Part shown: positions 46,938-56,980 of the stretch, piece after piece | Layout of the letters: every line of letters begins with the position of its first letter | Numbering within the stretch: position 1 is the first letter of the stretch | The notes under the pieces: generated by a model | Told to the model about the DNA's origin: nothing | Seen by the model: the letters and a program-made list of their open reading frames with translations, nothing else | Database searches by the model: none | DNA from: Aerococcaceae bacterium DSM 111022 | GTDB taxonomy: Bacteria > Bacillota > Bacilli > Lactobacillales > Aerococcaceae | Length of the DNA: 64,000 bases | NCBI GenBank assembly: GCA_015863195.1 | Contig: JACBXO010000007.1 | Coordinates: forward strand, 1-64,000 | Reading direction: 5' to 3' | Program-made: the position numbers and the translations under genes

Positions 46938-47270
46938 ATGCCGATTACAATTAATATTTACTACACTGGGAAAAATAATAATGCGAGAAAATTTGCTCAA
47001 GAAATGCATGAAAAGGGTATTGTTGAAAGGATTCGCCAATCTCCGGGAAATATCAAATATGAATATTTTCTTCCGTTAGAAGATGCAGAAACAATTTTAT
47101 TAATCGATAGCTGGATAGGACAAGATGCGATTGATGCCCACCATCAGTCACCAATGATGAATGAGATTCTTCAATTAAGAGAGAAATATGATTTAACAAT
47201 GAAAGTAGAAAGATTTATTTCTGATAAAGCTGGCATACCTGAATCAGACCAAAAATATATAAAAGAATAA
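46938..47270 (+). CDS. ABM-domain protein (putative quinol monooxygenase type)
   Basis: 110 aa antibiotic-biosynthesis-monooxygenase fold: YEYFLPLEDAETILLIDSWI and DAHHQSPMMNEILQLREKY are characteristic. Such small dimeric proteins oxidise quinols or heme-like molecules; function here is unknown. 27 bp after the CDF gene, probably co-transcribed. Confidence 0.82.
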   Translation: MPITINIYYTGKNNNARKFAQEMHEKGIVERIRQSPGNIKYEYFLPLEDAETILLIDSWIGQDAIDAHHQSPMMNEILQLREKYDLTMKVERFISDKAGIPESDQKYIKE

Positions 47271-47276
47271 ACACAC

Positions 47277-47311
47277 CACTCCCATCACCCCCAATTTGAT
47301 GGGAGTGTTTC
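47277..47311 (+). terminator. Terminator after the ABM gene
   Basis: Perfect 11-bp stem CACTCCCATCA/TGATGGGAGTG with Ts. Confidence 0.85.
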
Positions 47312-47390
47312 TATTATCCAACCCCACAACTTTTCCCGTTCCTTCTATTATCCAACCCCACAACTTTTCCCATTCCTTCTATTATATAAC
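47311..47390. repeat. 34-bp direct repeat, 2.3 copies
   Basis: CTATTATCCAACCCCACAAC recurs at 47311 and 47345, with a partial third start at 47379; step 34 bp. No clear inverted arms. Confidence 0.7.
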
Positions 47391-47467
47391 CTCATTTTAT
47401 ACTCCATATACCCAAAACTTATATTTGAACACCGATTCACAAACTATCAAGAAACTAAAATCCAACA

Positions 47468-47482
47468 ATGTAAACGCTTACC
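47468..47482. promoter_or_regulatory. Near-consensus cre site
   Basis: ATGTAAACGCTTACC matches the CcpA site pattern WTGNAANCGNWNNCW except for the last base. 244 bp before the acyl-CoA synthetase start. Confidence 0.55.
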
Positions 47483-47686
47483 ACAAAACAGAAACCTTGT
47501 CAAATATGAACTTTACCACCATAAGTTGAATTAATAATAATCATAAGATAGTCTCGTTTGTGAATATCGCTAGAGATGTTAAGATATAGTTGTAAGGGGT
47601 TACAAAACAAATAACACATATATAAGAAAGGAGTCACACATTTCTCGTTGCTGTTAATCACACGATAATTTTTATTTACAGAAAAA

Positions 47687-47701
47687 ATGTAAGCGATTAC
47701 T
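47687..47701. promoter_or_regulatory. Consensus cre site, acyl-CoA synthetase gene
   Basis: ATGTAAGCGATTACT matches WTGNAANCGNWNNCW at every position and lies 24 bp before the start codon, a position suited to CcpA road-block repression. Confidence 0.8.
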
Positions 47702-47725
47702 ATCGTAAAAGAAAGGATATATAAT

Positions 47726-49252
47726 ATGAACTATGATTGGATAAAAACTAGAAGCTTCTTTAATCGAAACAATACTGCGGTAATTGATCCGAATAAGAAA
47801 ACTGAGTGGACTTATGAACAAATGAATATACGTGCCGAAAACCTAGCGAATTATTTACGTGACCAAGGAATCGGACAAGGCGATGTTGTTGGTTTATTCG
47901 CTCCAAATGATGTCTCAAATTTCGACTTCCTCTTTGCAGCTATTAAATTAGGAGCCGTTTATCTGCCAATGAACTGGCGCCTAAAACCACAAGAAATTGC
48001 AGGAGTAGTTGAAGACTCAGGTGTTAAAACAATTTTCTACGGAACAAACCACTTAGAGCGTTTAGTAGATATTCCACAAGAACTCATTGCATTAAATGTT
48101 GACTCTGAAGAATATGATGCCATTGTTGATCCTAGCAATCACAAGCCATTTGAAAGTGTAACAGTTGAAGATGATGACTTAGCGTCATTAATCTTTACAA
48201 GTGGAACAACAGGTAAACCAAAAGGTGTAATGTTCACTTATAAGAGTTTACACCACAATATGATCAATGAAATTATCACAATTGGAATCACAAGTAATGA
48301 CTCAACAATCGCTGGAGCGCCAATGTTCCACGTTTTAGGATATAACGACTTAGTATTACCAATGTTATTTGCCGGTGGTAAAGTAATTATCCAACGTTAC
48401 TTTGACAGTGCGGAAATGAATAAATTCCAACAAACTTATAAACCATCAGTTAACGTGTTTATTCCAACAATGTACTATGGAATGTTAGTTGCTGAGAACT
48501 TTAGACCAGACCAATTCTCAGAAGCAAGGTTATTAATCCAAGGTGGATCAGCACCATTACCAGCGGTTCAAGCGAAATTTGAACAAATGGGATTAACACT
48601 TCAAAATGCTTATGGTATGACTGAAGCGCCAGTTACATTCGTTAACCCAACTGAAAATGCGAAAGTTAAGCCTATGAGTATTGGACGTCCGTTAATGTTT
48701 ATTGATTACCGTGTAATTGATGAAAACAATGAAGACGTTGCAGCAGGTGAAGTGGGAGAAATTATCATCAAAGGTAAAAACGTGATGCCTGGATACTTCA
48801 ATAATCCAGAAGCAAACGAAAAATCATTTATCGATGGTTACTTCAGAACGGGTGACTTAGGTCGAGTAGATGAAGATGGCGATATCTTTATTGTTAACCG
48901 TCTAAAAGAGTTAATCATTACAGGTGGAGAAAACGTATTACCATCAGAAGTAGAAGCAATTCTTTCAAAACACCCATTAGTACGACAAACCATTGTTGTT
49001 GGTTACGATAACCCTCAATTCGGTGAATCAGTATCAGCGGCTGTTGTTTTAACTGAAGATGATCCAGACTTTGAAGAGAAGTTAGATAAATATATGTTAG
49101 AAAATCTAGCAGGATATAAAACACCAAAATTATACTTAAAACTAGATGAAATTCCATTAAACTCAACAAATAAACCAGATGCATTAGAAGTGCAACGTTT
49201 AATGAATGCTAAAGCAAAAGAAATTGGCCAACACGACCATTACGAATTATAG
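47726..49252 (+). CDS. Acyl-CoA synthetase (AMP-forming)
   Basis: 508 aa ANL-superfamily ligase. FTSGTTGKPKG (157-167) is the ATP loop; QNAYGMTEAP and YFRTGDLGRVDEDGDIFIVNR are the later motifs. Activates a carboxylate, likely a fatty acid, to its CoA ester, the entry step of the beta-oxidation cluster that follows. GAAAGGA site; cre site immediately upstream. The chain length used is unknown. Confidence 0.9.
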   Translation: MNYDWIKTRSFFNRNNTAVIDPNKKTEWTYEQMNIRAENLANYLRDQGIGQGDVVGLFAPNDVSNFDFLFAAIKLGAVYLPMNWRLKPQEIAGVVEDSGVKTIFYGTNHLERLVDIPQELIALNVDSEEYDAIVDPSNHKPFESVTVEDDDLASLIFTSGTTGKPKGVMFTYKSLHHNMINEIITIGITSNDSTIAGAPMFHVLGYNDLVLPMLFAGGKVIIQRYFDSAEMNKFQQTYKPSVNVFIPTMYYGMLVAENFRPDQFSEARLLIQGGSAPLPAVQAKFEQMGLTLQNAYGMTEAPVTFVNPTENAKVKPMSIGRPLMFIDYRVIDENNEDVAAGEVGEIIIKGKNVMPGYFNNPEANEKSFIDGYFRTGDLGRVDEDGDIFIVNRLKELIITGGENVLPSEVEAILSKHPLVRQTIVVGYDNPQFGESVSAAVVLTEDDPDFEEKLDKYMLENLAGYKTPKLYLKLDEIPLNSTNKPDALEVQRLMNAKAKEIGQHDHYEL

Positions 49253-49324
49253 AATCAATTTGATTTATCATAACCATTACAATGGTTAATTGGTTATCTT
49301 TAGCAAAAGAAGTTAAGATTATAA

Positions 49325-49339
49325 ATGTAAACGATATCA
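49325..49339. promoter_or_regulatory. Consensus cre site, acyl-CoA dehydrogenase gene
   Basis: ATGTAAACGATATCA matches WTGNAANCGNWNNCW fully, 31 bp before the start codon. Confidence 0.78.
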
Positions 49340-49369
49340 AAACTTAAACCGAAATTGGAGGAATAAATA

Positions 49370-50575
49370 ATGTCAACAAAAGCAGAATTATTAAAAGAGT
49401 TATTTCCTGAAGATATTCTAAAAGTATCTTCACAGCTAACTGAAGGTGAAGTTAAATTCTTAAAACAATTAGAAGACTTACTAGAAAGCAAATACCGTGA
49501 AGATTTAAATCAACACTGGGTAGATGCAACAGTTCCAGAAGGATTCTTCGAAGATATGGGTAAATTAAACTACTTCAGTAACCCATTATTATTTGAAGGA
49601 CGTGAAGGCGCGAAAACACCGAGTCAATTATACCAATTCTTCTTCTCATATGTATTAGCAAGATTTGACGTTTCATTAGTTACTTTATTAGGTGTTCACC
49701 AAGGATTAGGTCATAACTCATTCTTATTCGGTGGTAGTAAAGAACAAGTTGCTCACTATGTACCAAAATTACAATCACACGAATTACGTACATGTTTCGC
49801 GTTAACAGAACCAAAACACGGTTCAGACGTTGCTGGTGGATTAGAAACAACAGCTAAACGTGATGGCGATAAGTGGATCTTAAATGGTGAAAAACGTTGG
49901 ATCGGTGGAGCGACAGTAGCAGACGTAATTCCTGTATATGCAGTGGATGTGGATACTGGTAAACCGAAAGGATTCATTGTGCGCCCTGACCAAGAAGGTG
50001 TCACAATGGACGTCATCCAAAACAAAATTGCTTTACGTATCGTACCAAATGCAAATATCCAATTAAAAGATGTTGTAGTTGAAGAAGCTGACCGTCTACA
50101 AAATATCAATGGATTTAAAGACATCGCTAAAGTATTGTACTCAACTCGTGCTGGTGTTTCTTATATGGCAACAGGTGCACTTGCAGGTGCTTTAAGAGCG
50201 ACTACGAAATATGTTAATGAACGTAAACAATTCGGTAAAGAAATTAGTAACTACCAATTAGTACAAGAAAAATTAGCAATGATGCAAGGTAACTTAACTC
50301 ACGCAATCGCATTAAACGCACAACTTGCTCGTATGCAAGAAGAAGGCGACTACGATGAAGTAGCAACTTCAACAGCGAAAATGATGAACTCACTTCGTTT
50401 ACGTGAATCAGTAGCTATGGGTCGTGGATTAGCTGGAGGAAACGGTATCGTAGTAGACTATGACATCGCACGTTTCTTCTCAGATGCAGAAGCAATTTAT
50501 ACATACGAAGGAACACACGAAGTTAACGCATTAGTAATTGGACGTTCAATTACTGGAAAATCAGCCTTTGTATAA
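49370..50575 (+). CDS. Acyl-CoA dehydrogenase
   Basis: 401 aa FAD enzyme. CFALTEPKHGSD binds FAD/substrate, NGEKRWIGGATVAD is the second motif, and Glu380 in TYEGTHEVN is the catalytic base, a position typical of the glutaryl-CoA/ACOX4-like branch. Introduces the 2,3-double bond. No electron-transfer flavoprotein gene is in the window, so its electron acceptor must be elsewhere. Heavy codon bias suggests high expression. Confidence 0.92.
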   Translation: MSTKAELLKELFPEDILKVSSQLTEGEVKFLKQLEDLLESKYREDLNQHWVDATVPEGFFEDMGKLNYFSNPLLFEGREGAKTPSQLYQFFFSYVLARFDVSLVTLLGVHQGLGHNSFLFGGSKEQVAHYVPKLQSHELRTCFALTEPKHGSDVAGGLETTAKRDGDKWILNGEKRWIGGATVADVIPVYAVDVDTGKPKGFIVRPDQEGVTMDVIQNKIALRIVPNANIQLKDVVVEEADRLQNINGFKDIAKVLYSTRAGVSYMATGALAGALRATTKYVNERKQFGKEISNYQLVQEKLAMMQGNLTHAIALNAQLARMQEEGDYDEVATSTAKMMNSLRLRESVAMGRGLAGGNGIVVDYDIARFFSDAEAIYTYEGTHEVNALVIGRSITGKSAFV

Positions 50576-50606
50576 AAACTATTAGTCAAGCCATGGAGGG
50601 ATATGA

Positions 50607-52862
50607 ATGAGCATTAGAAAAGCAACCGTACTAGGTGCGGGCGTAATGGGCAGTCAAATTGCCGCGTTATTAGTTAACGCAGGTTTAAAAGTACAACTGC
50701 TTGACATTGTCATCGACGAAAATGATAAAAACAAAATATCAAAAGGTGCATACGATCAATTAACAAATCGTAAAAGACCACAATTATTTGACCTAAACTT
50801 TGCATCAAACTTAAGTTATGGAAACTTTGATGAAGATTTAGCAGAAAATGATTCAGATATTTTCATCGAGGCAGTTAAAGAAGATATTGAAATTAAACAT
50901 GATTTATGGAAAAAAGTTGCTGCAGGTGCTAAAGAAAGTGCAATTTTTGCAACGAATACATCAGGTATTCCAATTGAAGCGATCGCAGAAGCTTTTGGAG
51001 AAGCAGACCGTAACCGTTTTGTCGGTATGCACTTCTTTAATCCACCACGTATTATGAAATTAGTTGAGTTAATACCTAACTCACAAACCGATCAAGCGAT
51101 CATCGATCAAATTACTGAGTTTTCAGAAGATGTACTTGGTAAAGGGGTAGTATTAGCCAATGATGTACCAGCATTCGTTGGTAACCGTATTGGAACACAT
51201 ACGATGAACGATATTATTGCACGTGCGGAAAGTGACGGATTATCGATTACTGAAGTCGATGCTTTAACAGGTAAAGCAATTGGTCGTCCGCGTACAGGAA
51301 CTTACGGGTTAGTTGACCTAGTTGGTTTAGATATCGCAACAGCTGTAATCGGTGGAATGAAACGTGTTCCAGAAGAAGCAGAATTCTTCCCAGACACAGT
51401 ACAAGTTAAACGTTTGATGGAAGCTGGAGCTTTAGGAAATAAAACAAAACAAGGATTCTACAAAAAAGAAGGTAGAAAACGTTTAGTATTTAATCCAGAA
51501 ACTGGTGACTATGTAGAACCAGAGAAACCACAATTAGAAATCTTAGCTAAATTAGGTAAAGACTTAAAAGAGAATATGGATGTTATCTTTAACGCAACAG
51601 ATGAAGCTGGTAAGTTCTTATGGACTACTTTACGTAATACATTCCATTATTCAGCAGTGAATGTGCCAAAAGCAACGGAAGATTACAAAAACATTGACCG
51701 TGCCATGGTATGGGGCTTCAACTGGAAACAAGGACCATTCCAATTATGGGATTTAATGGGATTTGACCGTGTTAAAGACCGTATGAAAGAAGAGTTAGGT
51801 AGCTTACCAGAATGGATTGAAAACCGTACTGAACCATTCTATGGTGAAGGTGAAATTTTAGAAAATATTACACCAATTTCAGAATTTATCGATGAAGAAA
51901 TCTGGAATACAGAAGATTCAAATCTTTCAGTTGCTAATGACGACCAATTATTATTCAAACTACAATCGAAAAATAATGTGATTACAGATGGCTTTACAAC
52001 AGAATTAGAAAAAGCAATTGACACATTAGAAAATAATGACTACTCAAGCATGGTTATCTATTCAGAAGGTTACAACTTCAGTGTGGGAGCTAACCTTTAC
52101 GGCATGCTACATGCAGTGAAAGAAGATAAAGTGGATGAGTTAGTTGGTCCAATGATCGAACAATTACACCGTACATTCTCAAGAATGAAATATTCAACAA
52201 AACCAATTGTAACGGCTGTTCAAGGTAAAACACTTGGTGGCGGTGCAGAGTTATTACTTCACTCACCATATGTTGTTGCAGCGACAGAAACTTATGTGGG
52301 ATTAGTTGAAGTGGGTGTTGGTTTAATTCCAAGTGGTGGAGGTTTAGCAGAGTTTGCTGACCGTGTATTACATACAAACCATAGAGGAAATGACAAACAA
52401 AGTTCTATGACCGAAGTTTTAATGAATGTCGGTACAGCTAAAGTTTCACAAAATGCTTATGAAGCGAAAGCACTTGGTTTCTTACGTGACCGCGATACGA
52501 TCATTATGAATGCATCGAAACGTGTTGAAGTGGCATTAAACAAAGCGAAATATCTATCTCAAACAAACTATATTCCTCAACCAGAATATAAATACTTAGC
52601 TTTAGGTAGCGATTATAAGGCATTGGTTGCAGGAGAACTTGATTCGAAACGTGTTGGTAACTTTATTAGTGACTATGACTATGAGTTAACGCTTGAAGTG
52701 GCACATGTTCTTTCAGGTGGCGAATTACCAAGAAATACTTATGTAAATCAACGTTACTTACAACGTTTAGAAAAAGAAGGCTTCTTGAAAGCTCTGAAAA
52801 ATCAAAAAACAGTAGACCGTATTCAACATATGCTTGAAACTGGAAGACCTTTACGCAATTAG
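50607..52862 (+). CDS. fadN: 3-hydroxyacyl-CoA dehydrogenase/enoyl-CoA hydratase fusion (FadN-like)
   Basis: 751 aa. N-terminal hydroxyacyl-CoA dehydrogenase with GAGVMGSQIA (10-19) and GMHFFNPPRIMKLVE; C-terminal crotonase-like region with GKTLGGGAELLL and LVEVGVGLIPSGGG. This domain order (dehydrogenase first) is that of Bacillus FadN, not E. coli FadB. Catalyses the two middle steps of beta-oxidation. ATG 50607 chosen; the ATG at 50603 is out of frame. Confidence 0.93.
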   Translation: MSIRKATVLGAGVMGSQIAALLVNAGLKVQLLDIVIDENDKNKISKGAYDQLTNRKRPQLFDLNFASNLSYGNFDEDLAENDSDIFIEAVKEDIEIKHDLWKKVAAGAKESAIFATNTSGIPIEAIAEAFGEADRNRFVGMHFFNPPRIMKLVELIPNSQTDQAIIDQITEFSEDVLGKGVVLANDVPAFVGNRIGTHTMNDIIARAESDGLSITEVDALTGKAIGRPRTGTYGLVDLVGLDIATAVIGGMKRVPEEAEFFPDTVQVKRLMEAGALGNKTKQGFYKKEGRKRLVFNPETGDYVEPEKPQLEILAKLGKDLKENMDVIFNATDEAGKFLWTTLRNTFHYSAVNVPKATEDYKNIDRAMVWGFNWKQGPFQLWDLMGFDRVKDRMKEELGSLPEWIENRTEPFYGEGEILENITPISEFIDEEIWNTEDSNLSVANDDQLLFKLQSKNNVITDGFTTELEKAIDTLENNDYSSMVIYSEGYNFSVGANLYGMLHAVKEDKVDELVGPMIEQLHRTFSRMKYSTKPIVTAVQGKTLGGGAELLLHSPYVVAATETYVGLVEVGVGLIPSGGGLAEFADRVLHTNHRGNDKQSSMTEVLMNVGTAKVSQNAYEAKALGFLRDRDTIIMNASKRVEVALNKAKYLSQTNYIPQPEYKYLALGSDYKALVAGELDSKRVGNFISDYDYELTLEVAHVLSGGELPRNTYVNQRYLQRLEKEGFLKALKNQKTVDRIQHMLETGRPLRN

Positions 52863-52894
52863 TCAGTTAGAGATAAAGAAGGGAAGATTATAAT

Positions 52895-54085
52895 ATGCAA
52901 GATGCTTATATTGTAGCCTATGGACGCTCTGCTGCCGGTAGAGGTAAAGCAAACGGAACATTGGCGCATGACAGACCTGATGAAGTTGCAGCACAAGTAT
53001 TAAAAGGTGTGTTGGACCGAGTAGGTGGAGATTTCACATTAGACATGGTAGAAGACGTAATCGTTGGGAACTCATTCCCAGAAGGATTACAAGGGCAAAA
53101 CATTGCTCGTTCAATCGCATTATTAGCTGGATTACCAAATGAAGTACCAGGTCAAACGGTGAACCGTTATTGTTCATCAGGATTACAAACCATCGCACAT
53201 GCAGCCAACCAAATTATGGCTAACCAAGCAGATGTATTAGTGGCTGGTGGTATTGAATTAATGAGTGCTGTTCCAATGGGTGGTAATGAACCAACAAATA
53301 ACCCACGTCTTCAAAAAGAAGATGCTGGTGTATCTTATCCAATGGGATTAACAGCAGAAATGGTTGCTGAGAAATATAATGTTTCGCGTGAAGACCAAGA
53401 CGCTTATGCAGTTCAAAGTCACCAACGTGCGACAGCAGCACAAGAAGCAGGAAAATTCGAAGACGAAATTATTCCAATCGAAGTTAATGATGTTTCATAT
53501 GATGAAAATGGTCCAGTGGTTACTAAGAAAACGTTCGATAAAGATGAGTTAATTAGAACAGGGACAAACATGGAGTCATTAGCTAAATTACCGACTATCT
53601 TCAAAAAAGACGGAACAGTAACAGCAGGATCTTCATCACCATTAAGTGATGGATCAGGATTTGTTGTACTCATGTCTGGAGATAAAGTAAAAGAATTAGG
53701 CGTTAAGCCAATCGCGCGCTTTGTAGCATTCAAGGCGGTCGGTGTTGATCCGAAATATATGGGAATTGGGCCAGCTTACGCAATTCCAGAGGTACTTGAT
53801 TTAGCTGGTTTAACAGTGGATGATATTGATTTGATTGAATTAAATGAAGCATTTGCTTCTCAAACAATCGCATCAATCCGCGAAACAGGTATTGATATCG
53901 AGAAAACAAATGTTAATGGTGGAGCAATTTCACTTGGACATCCACTGGGTGCAACCGGTGCGATGTTAACAGCTCGACTACTCGCAGAAATGAAAAAACG
54001 TGAAGGCAGCCGTTACGGTATGGTAACCATGTGTATCGGGGTCGGAATGGGAGCAGCGGGCATCTTCGAATATATCCGTGACTAA
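52895..54085 (+). CDS. fadA: Acetyl-CoA acyltransferase (thiolase)
   Basis: 396 aa. Nucleophile Cys93 in YCSSGLQTI, GGAISLGHPLGATGAM and the C-terminal CIGVGMGAAG cysteine are the thiolase motifs. Cleaves 3-ketoacyl-CoA, the last beta-oxidation step. 32 bp after fadN; closed by a terminator. Confidence 0.95.
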   Translation: MQDAYIVAYGRSAAGRGKANGTLAHDRPDEVAAQVLKGVLDRVGGDFTLDMVEDVIVGNSFPEGLQGQNIARSIALLAGLPNEVPGQTVNRYCSSGLQTIAHAANQIMANQADVLVAGGIELMSAVPMGGNEPTNNPRLQKEDAGVSYPMGLTAEMVAEKYNVSREDQDAYAVQSHQRATAAQEAGKFEDEIIPIEVNDVSYDENGPVVTKKTFDKDELIRTGTNMESLAKLPTIFKKDGTVTAGSSSPLSDGSGFVVLMSGDKVKELGVKPIARFVAFKAVGVDPKYMGIGPAYAIPEVLDLAGLTVDDIDLIELNEAFASQTIASIRETGIDIEKTNVNGGAISLGHPLGATGAMLTARLLAEMKKREGSRYGMVTMCIGVGMGAAGIFEYIRD

Positions 54086-54093
54086 TAACTAAC

Positions 54094-54153
54094 TAACGTC
54101 ATATATAAGATGTTCACATATTTATATTGTGACCTTGTATATGGCGTTTTTTT
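54094..54153 (+). terminator. Terminator after the thiolase gene
   Basis: Long imperfect stem (AACGTCATATA with TATATGGCGTT, inner TTCACAT/ATTGTGA) and seven Ts. Confidence 0.85.
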
Positions 54154-54168
54154 AATAGGAGGAAAAGT

Positions 54169-54954
54169 ATGTTTGACTCATTATTGTATGAAGTAAAGGA
54201 TGGCGTTGCCATTGTCCAAATTAATCGGCCTGAAATGAGTAATGCCTTTTCAGAGGTAACTTATGGTGAGATTGCTGACGCGATGCATCAAGCAGATGCG
54301 GACGCCAACGTGAAAGCAGTCATTATAACCGGAGTTGGTAAGACATTTTGCGCCGGAGGCGATGTGAAATACTTCTCCAAAATCGCTCAAAGTGGCGAGG
54401 GTATTCCTGAAGAAGCGGTGATTTTAACAGGTACGATGGTTCGAAGTGTCAAGAAAATTTCAAAACCGGTGATTGCTGCGGTGAATGGAGTAGCAGCTGG
54501 TGCTGGGGCAGGGTTAGCGTTAGCGTGTGATTTCCTAGTATTCGGTGAAAATACGAAATTACTACCAGCGTTTACGCAAATGGCCTTTCCGGGGGATACC
54601 AATTTAATTTACTTGTTACAGCAAGCAATCGGAAATTACCGTACAACAAGACATGTGATGTTAAATGAACCAATCACGGCGGATTTAGCAAGAGAGTACG
54701 GCATTGCTTATGACGTTGTGGCTGACGGAGATGTTTTAAAAGCGGCAGTGACATTAGCTGAGAAATTTAATCAGACACCGAGTTTAGCTATTGCATCGCA
54801 AAAAAGCTTGATGAATGAATTTGTTTTTTCAGATATCGAACCATTTAACGAAAAAGAAGCTGTGTATATGAATGAGGCGTCACTAAGTGGCGATCATAAA
54901 GAAGCAGTCCAAGCATTCATGGAGAAGAGAAAGCCAACATTTAAAGGTATGTAA
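54169..54954 (+). CDS. Enoyl-CoA hydratase/isomerase family protein
   Basis: 261 aa crotonase. The oxyanion loop FCAGGDVKYF near residue 63 and AAVNGVAAGAGAGLALACD are typical; the usual catalytic glutamate region reads FTQMAFPGDTN, without the normal GL-P pattern, so it may be an isomerase or other crotonase instead of a true hydratase. AGGAGG site. Just after the thiolase terminator. Confidence 0.85.
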   Translation: MFDSLLYEVKDGVAIVQINRPEMSNAFSEVTYGEIADAMHQADADANVKAVIITGVGKTFCAGGDVKYFSKIAQSGEGIPEEAVILTGTMVRSVKKISKPVIAAVNGVAAGAGAGLALACDFLVFGENTKLLPAFTQMAFPGDTNLIYLLQQAIGNYRTTRHVMLNEPITADLAREYGIAYDVVADGDVLKAAVTLAEKFNQTPSLAIASQKSLMNEFVFSDIEPFNEKEAVYMNEASLSGDHKEAVQAFMEKRKPTFKGM

Positions 54955-54963
54955 ACGTTTAGC
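54949..54963. promoter_or_regulatory. Possible cre site before the LysR gene
   Basis: ATGTAAACGTTTAGC fits the CcpA pattern except the C near the end. Overlaps the stop of the hydratase gene. Confidence 0.45.
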
Positions 54964-55009
54964 ATAATCTTAGAATTAGTGTATAATTTTAAGAGGTGGT
55001 GAACAAAAT

Positions 55010-55948
55010 ATGGACATACAACAAATGAAATATCTTATCGCAATCGTACAAAATGATTTTAATATTACAAAAGCGGCAAGAAAATTATTTATTACACAAT
55101 CTGCCTTAAGTCAATTTATAAATAACTTTGAGCGTGATGAAAAAATCGAAATTATGAATCGAAAGAATGGGCGTCTAACTGGATTAACGCCGAGTGGTGA
55201 GAGAGTATATAGTTATGCACAAGAAATTTTGCGGATGCAAAGTCGTTTAACCCGAATAATAAGTGAAGAGTCAACAGTTCAAAAAGGGACCGTTAATATC
55301 GGAATCCATCAAACTGTACTACGTATTTTCTTTTCGAATTTTATTCCTCAATTTTTAGAGGAAAACGGTGAAGCGAATGTAAAGTTTATCGAAGGTGGTA
55401 TGGTTGATATCCGTCAACAACTACTCGAAGGTAATTTAAATGTAGCAATACTTCTGGAGCCCACGGAGCTAGACGAAGATCAGTATGAGGAATATACAAT
55501 AGCTCGTACTGAAATCGCAGCTTATGTAAGGCCGGACCATCCTTTAACTAAAGTAAAATCGCTCACGGTCAATGATTTGGCTGATTATCCAGTTGTATCA
55601 TTTGGAGATAATGATACTGTCTTTCATCTGGTGAAAAATCGCTTGGAGGAAAAGGGCGTTGACAAAGAGTTTTTATTTACGTCTGACTCATGGGACTTTC
55701 TTGTTGAATCGACATTGAATAGCGATATTGTGGCCTTACTGCCAACCGTCGATTTTGGAAACTTCCAGAAACGTCTAGACCTCATTGGTATTGAGGATTT
55801 ACGATTTGAAGAGTCAATTCCTTATATCTTGAAGATCGTAAGACCTATCAAGAGGGAATACCAGGCTTTTGAAGATTATGTTTTTAATGAAATGTTAGAG
55901 TTATTTTACGAACCCGATAAGTCATTACGTTTTGATAATTTAAAATAA
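55010..55948 (+). CDS. LysR family transcriptional regulator
   Basis: 312 aa. N-terminal winged HTH (FNITKAARKLFITQSALSQF, residues 17-36) and a periplasmic-binding-like effector domain. Sits inside the beta-oxidation region and probably senses an acyl or related metabolite for the neighbouring genes. AAGAGGTGG site. Confidence 0.92.
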   Translation: MDIQQMKYLIAIVQNDFNITKAARKLFITQSALSQFINNFERDEKIEIMNRKNGRLTGLTPSGERVYSYAQEILRMQSRLTRIISEESTVQKGTVNIGIHQTVLRIFFSNFIPQFLEENGEANVKFIEGGMVDIRQQLLEGNLNVAILLEPTELDEDQYEEYTIARTEIAAYVRPDHPLTKVKSLTVNDLADYPVVSFGDNDTVFHLVKNRLEEKGVDKEFLFTSDSWDFLVESTLNSDIVALLPTVDFGNFQKRLDLIGIEDLRFEESIPYILKIVRPIKREYQAFEDYVFNEMLELFYEPDKSLRFDNLK

Positions 55949-55967
55949 TAGATTACGGAGAATGACG

Positions 55968-56942
55968 ATGAAAACAACATTTACAGAGTTAGTGGGTATT
56001 AAATACCCGATTATGCAAGGTGCGATGCAATATATGTCGCTTGCAGAATTAGCGGCGGCTGTATCGAATGCTGGTGGGCTTGGAACGGTTCCAGCAATGG
56101 CATTTAAAGATGCGGACGAATTGCGTGCTGAAATAAAAAAGATGAAATCATTGACAGACAAGCCGTTTGCCTTTAATATTTCATTGGTTCCTGAAGTGAT
56201 TATTCCAGACAAAATTTACGAATATATTAATGTCATCATTGAAGAAGGCGTTAAAGTGGTTGAAACTTCAGGGCAGCGACCAGGCGAATTTATTAAACCC
56301 TTTAAAGAGGCTGGTGTTAAAGTTATCCACAAGGTAACAACCGTCCGTCACGCTAGAGCGGCCGTTGAAGACGGGGCAGATGCGATTTCAATTATCGGTA
56401 CTGAAGCCGGTGGGCATCCTGGTTCAGCAGGTGTTGCCGGGCACATTTTATGGGCCAAAGCAGCGGAAGAATTAGATGTACCTGTATTAGCAGGTGGTGG
56501 TATTGTTGACGGCAAGAGCTTTTATATGGCGATGTCAACTGGTGTTGAAGGTGTTTTAATGGGCACTCGCTTTTTAGCAACTCCTGAAGTAAATACTTCA
56601 GATGCTTACCGCCAAGCGATTTTAACAGTTCCAGAATATGGTACGGTTTTAACAATGGAATCATTAAATAATGCCATGCGTGTGGCAAGAAATAAACAGG
56701 CTGAGCGCGTTTTAGTGAAAGAAAAAGAAGAAAATATTACATTTGCTGACTTAGCGCCATTAGTTTCTGGTATTGCTTCATACGAAGCGATGATGGAAGG
56801 GCGTTTAGATGATGCGCAAATGAGCGTTGGTCAAGGTATTGGCCGTATCAATAAAATTCAAACAGTCGAAGAAATTTTCACTGATTTAATTGACGGATTT
56901 AACAAAACACATGACCGCATGACGAGACTTACAAAAGAGTGA
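55968..56942 (+). CDS. Nitronate monooxygenase-like flavoprotein
   Basis: 324 aa from ATG 55968; the ATG at 55962 is too close to GGAG. KYPIMQGAMQYMS, IGTEAGGHPG and LAGGGIVDG are FMN/substrate motifs of 2-nitropropane dioxygenase, a fold shared with the FabK enoyl-ACP reductases. In a fatty-acid cluster either a nitronate oxidase or an enoyl reductase role is possible. 19 bp after LysR. Confidence 0.87.
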   Translation: MKTTFTELVGIKYPIMQGAMQYMSLAELAAAVSNAGGLGTVPAMAFKDADELRAEIKKMKSLTDKPFAFNISLVPEVIIPDKIYEYINVIIEEGVKVVETSGQRPGEFIKPFKEAGVKVIHKVTTVRHARAAVEDGADAISIIGTEAGGHPGSAGVAGHILWAKAAEELDVPVLAGGGIVDGKSFYMAMSTGVEGVLMGTRFLATPEVNTSDAYRQAILTVPEYGTVLTMESLNNAMRVARNKQAERVLVKEKEENITFADLAPLVSGIASYEAMMEGRLDDAQMSVGQGIGRINKIQTVEEIFTDLIDGFNKTHDRMTRLTKE

Positions 56943-56980
56943 GGTCATAAAGAAAATATTGCAAAGATAGGAAGTTAATA

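Noticed and set aside
47296-47529. 77-aa frame after the ABM gene
   Set aside because: It starts inside a terminator hairpin, runs through direct repeats and a cre-like site, and has no homology that I recognise.
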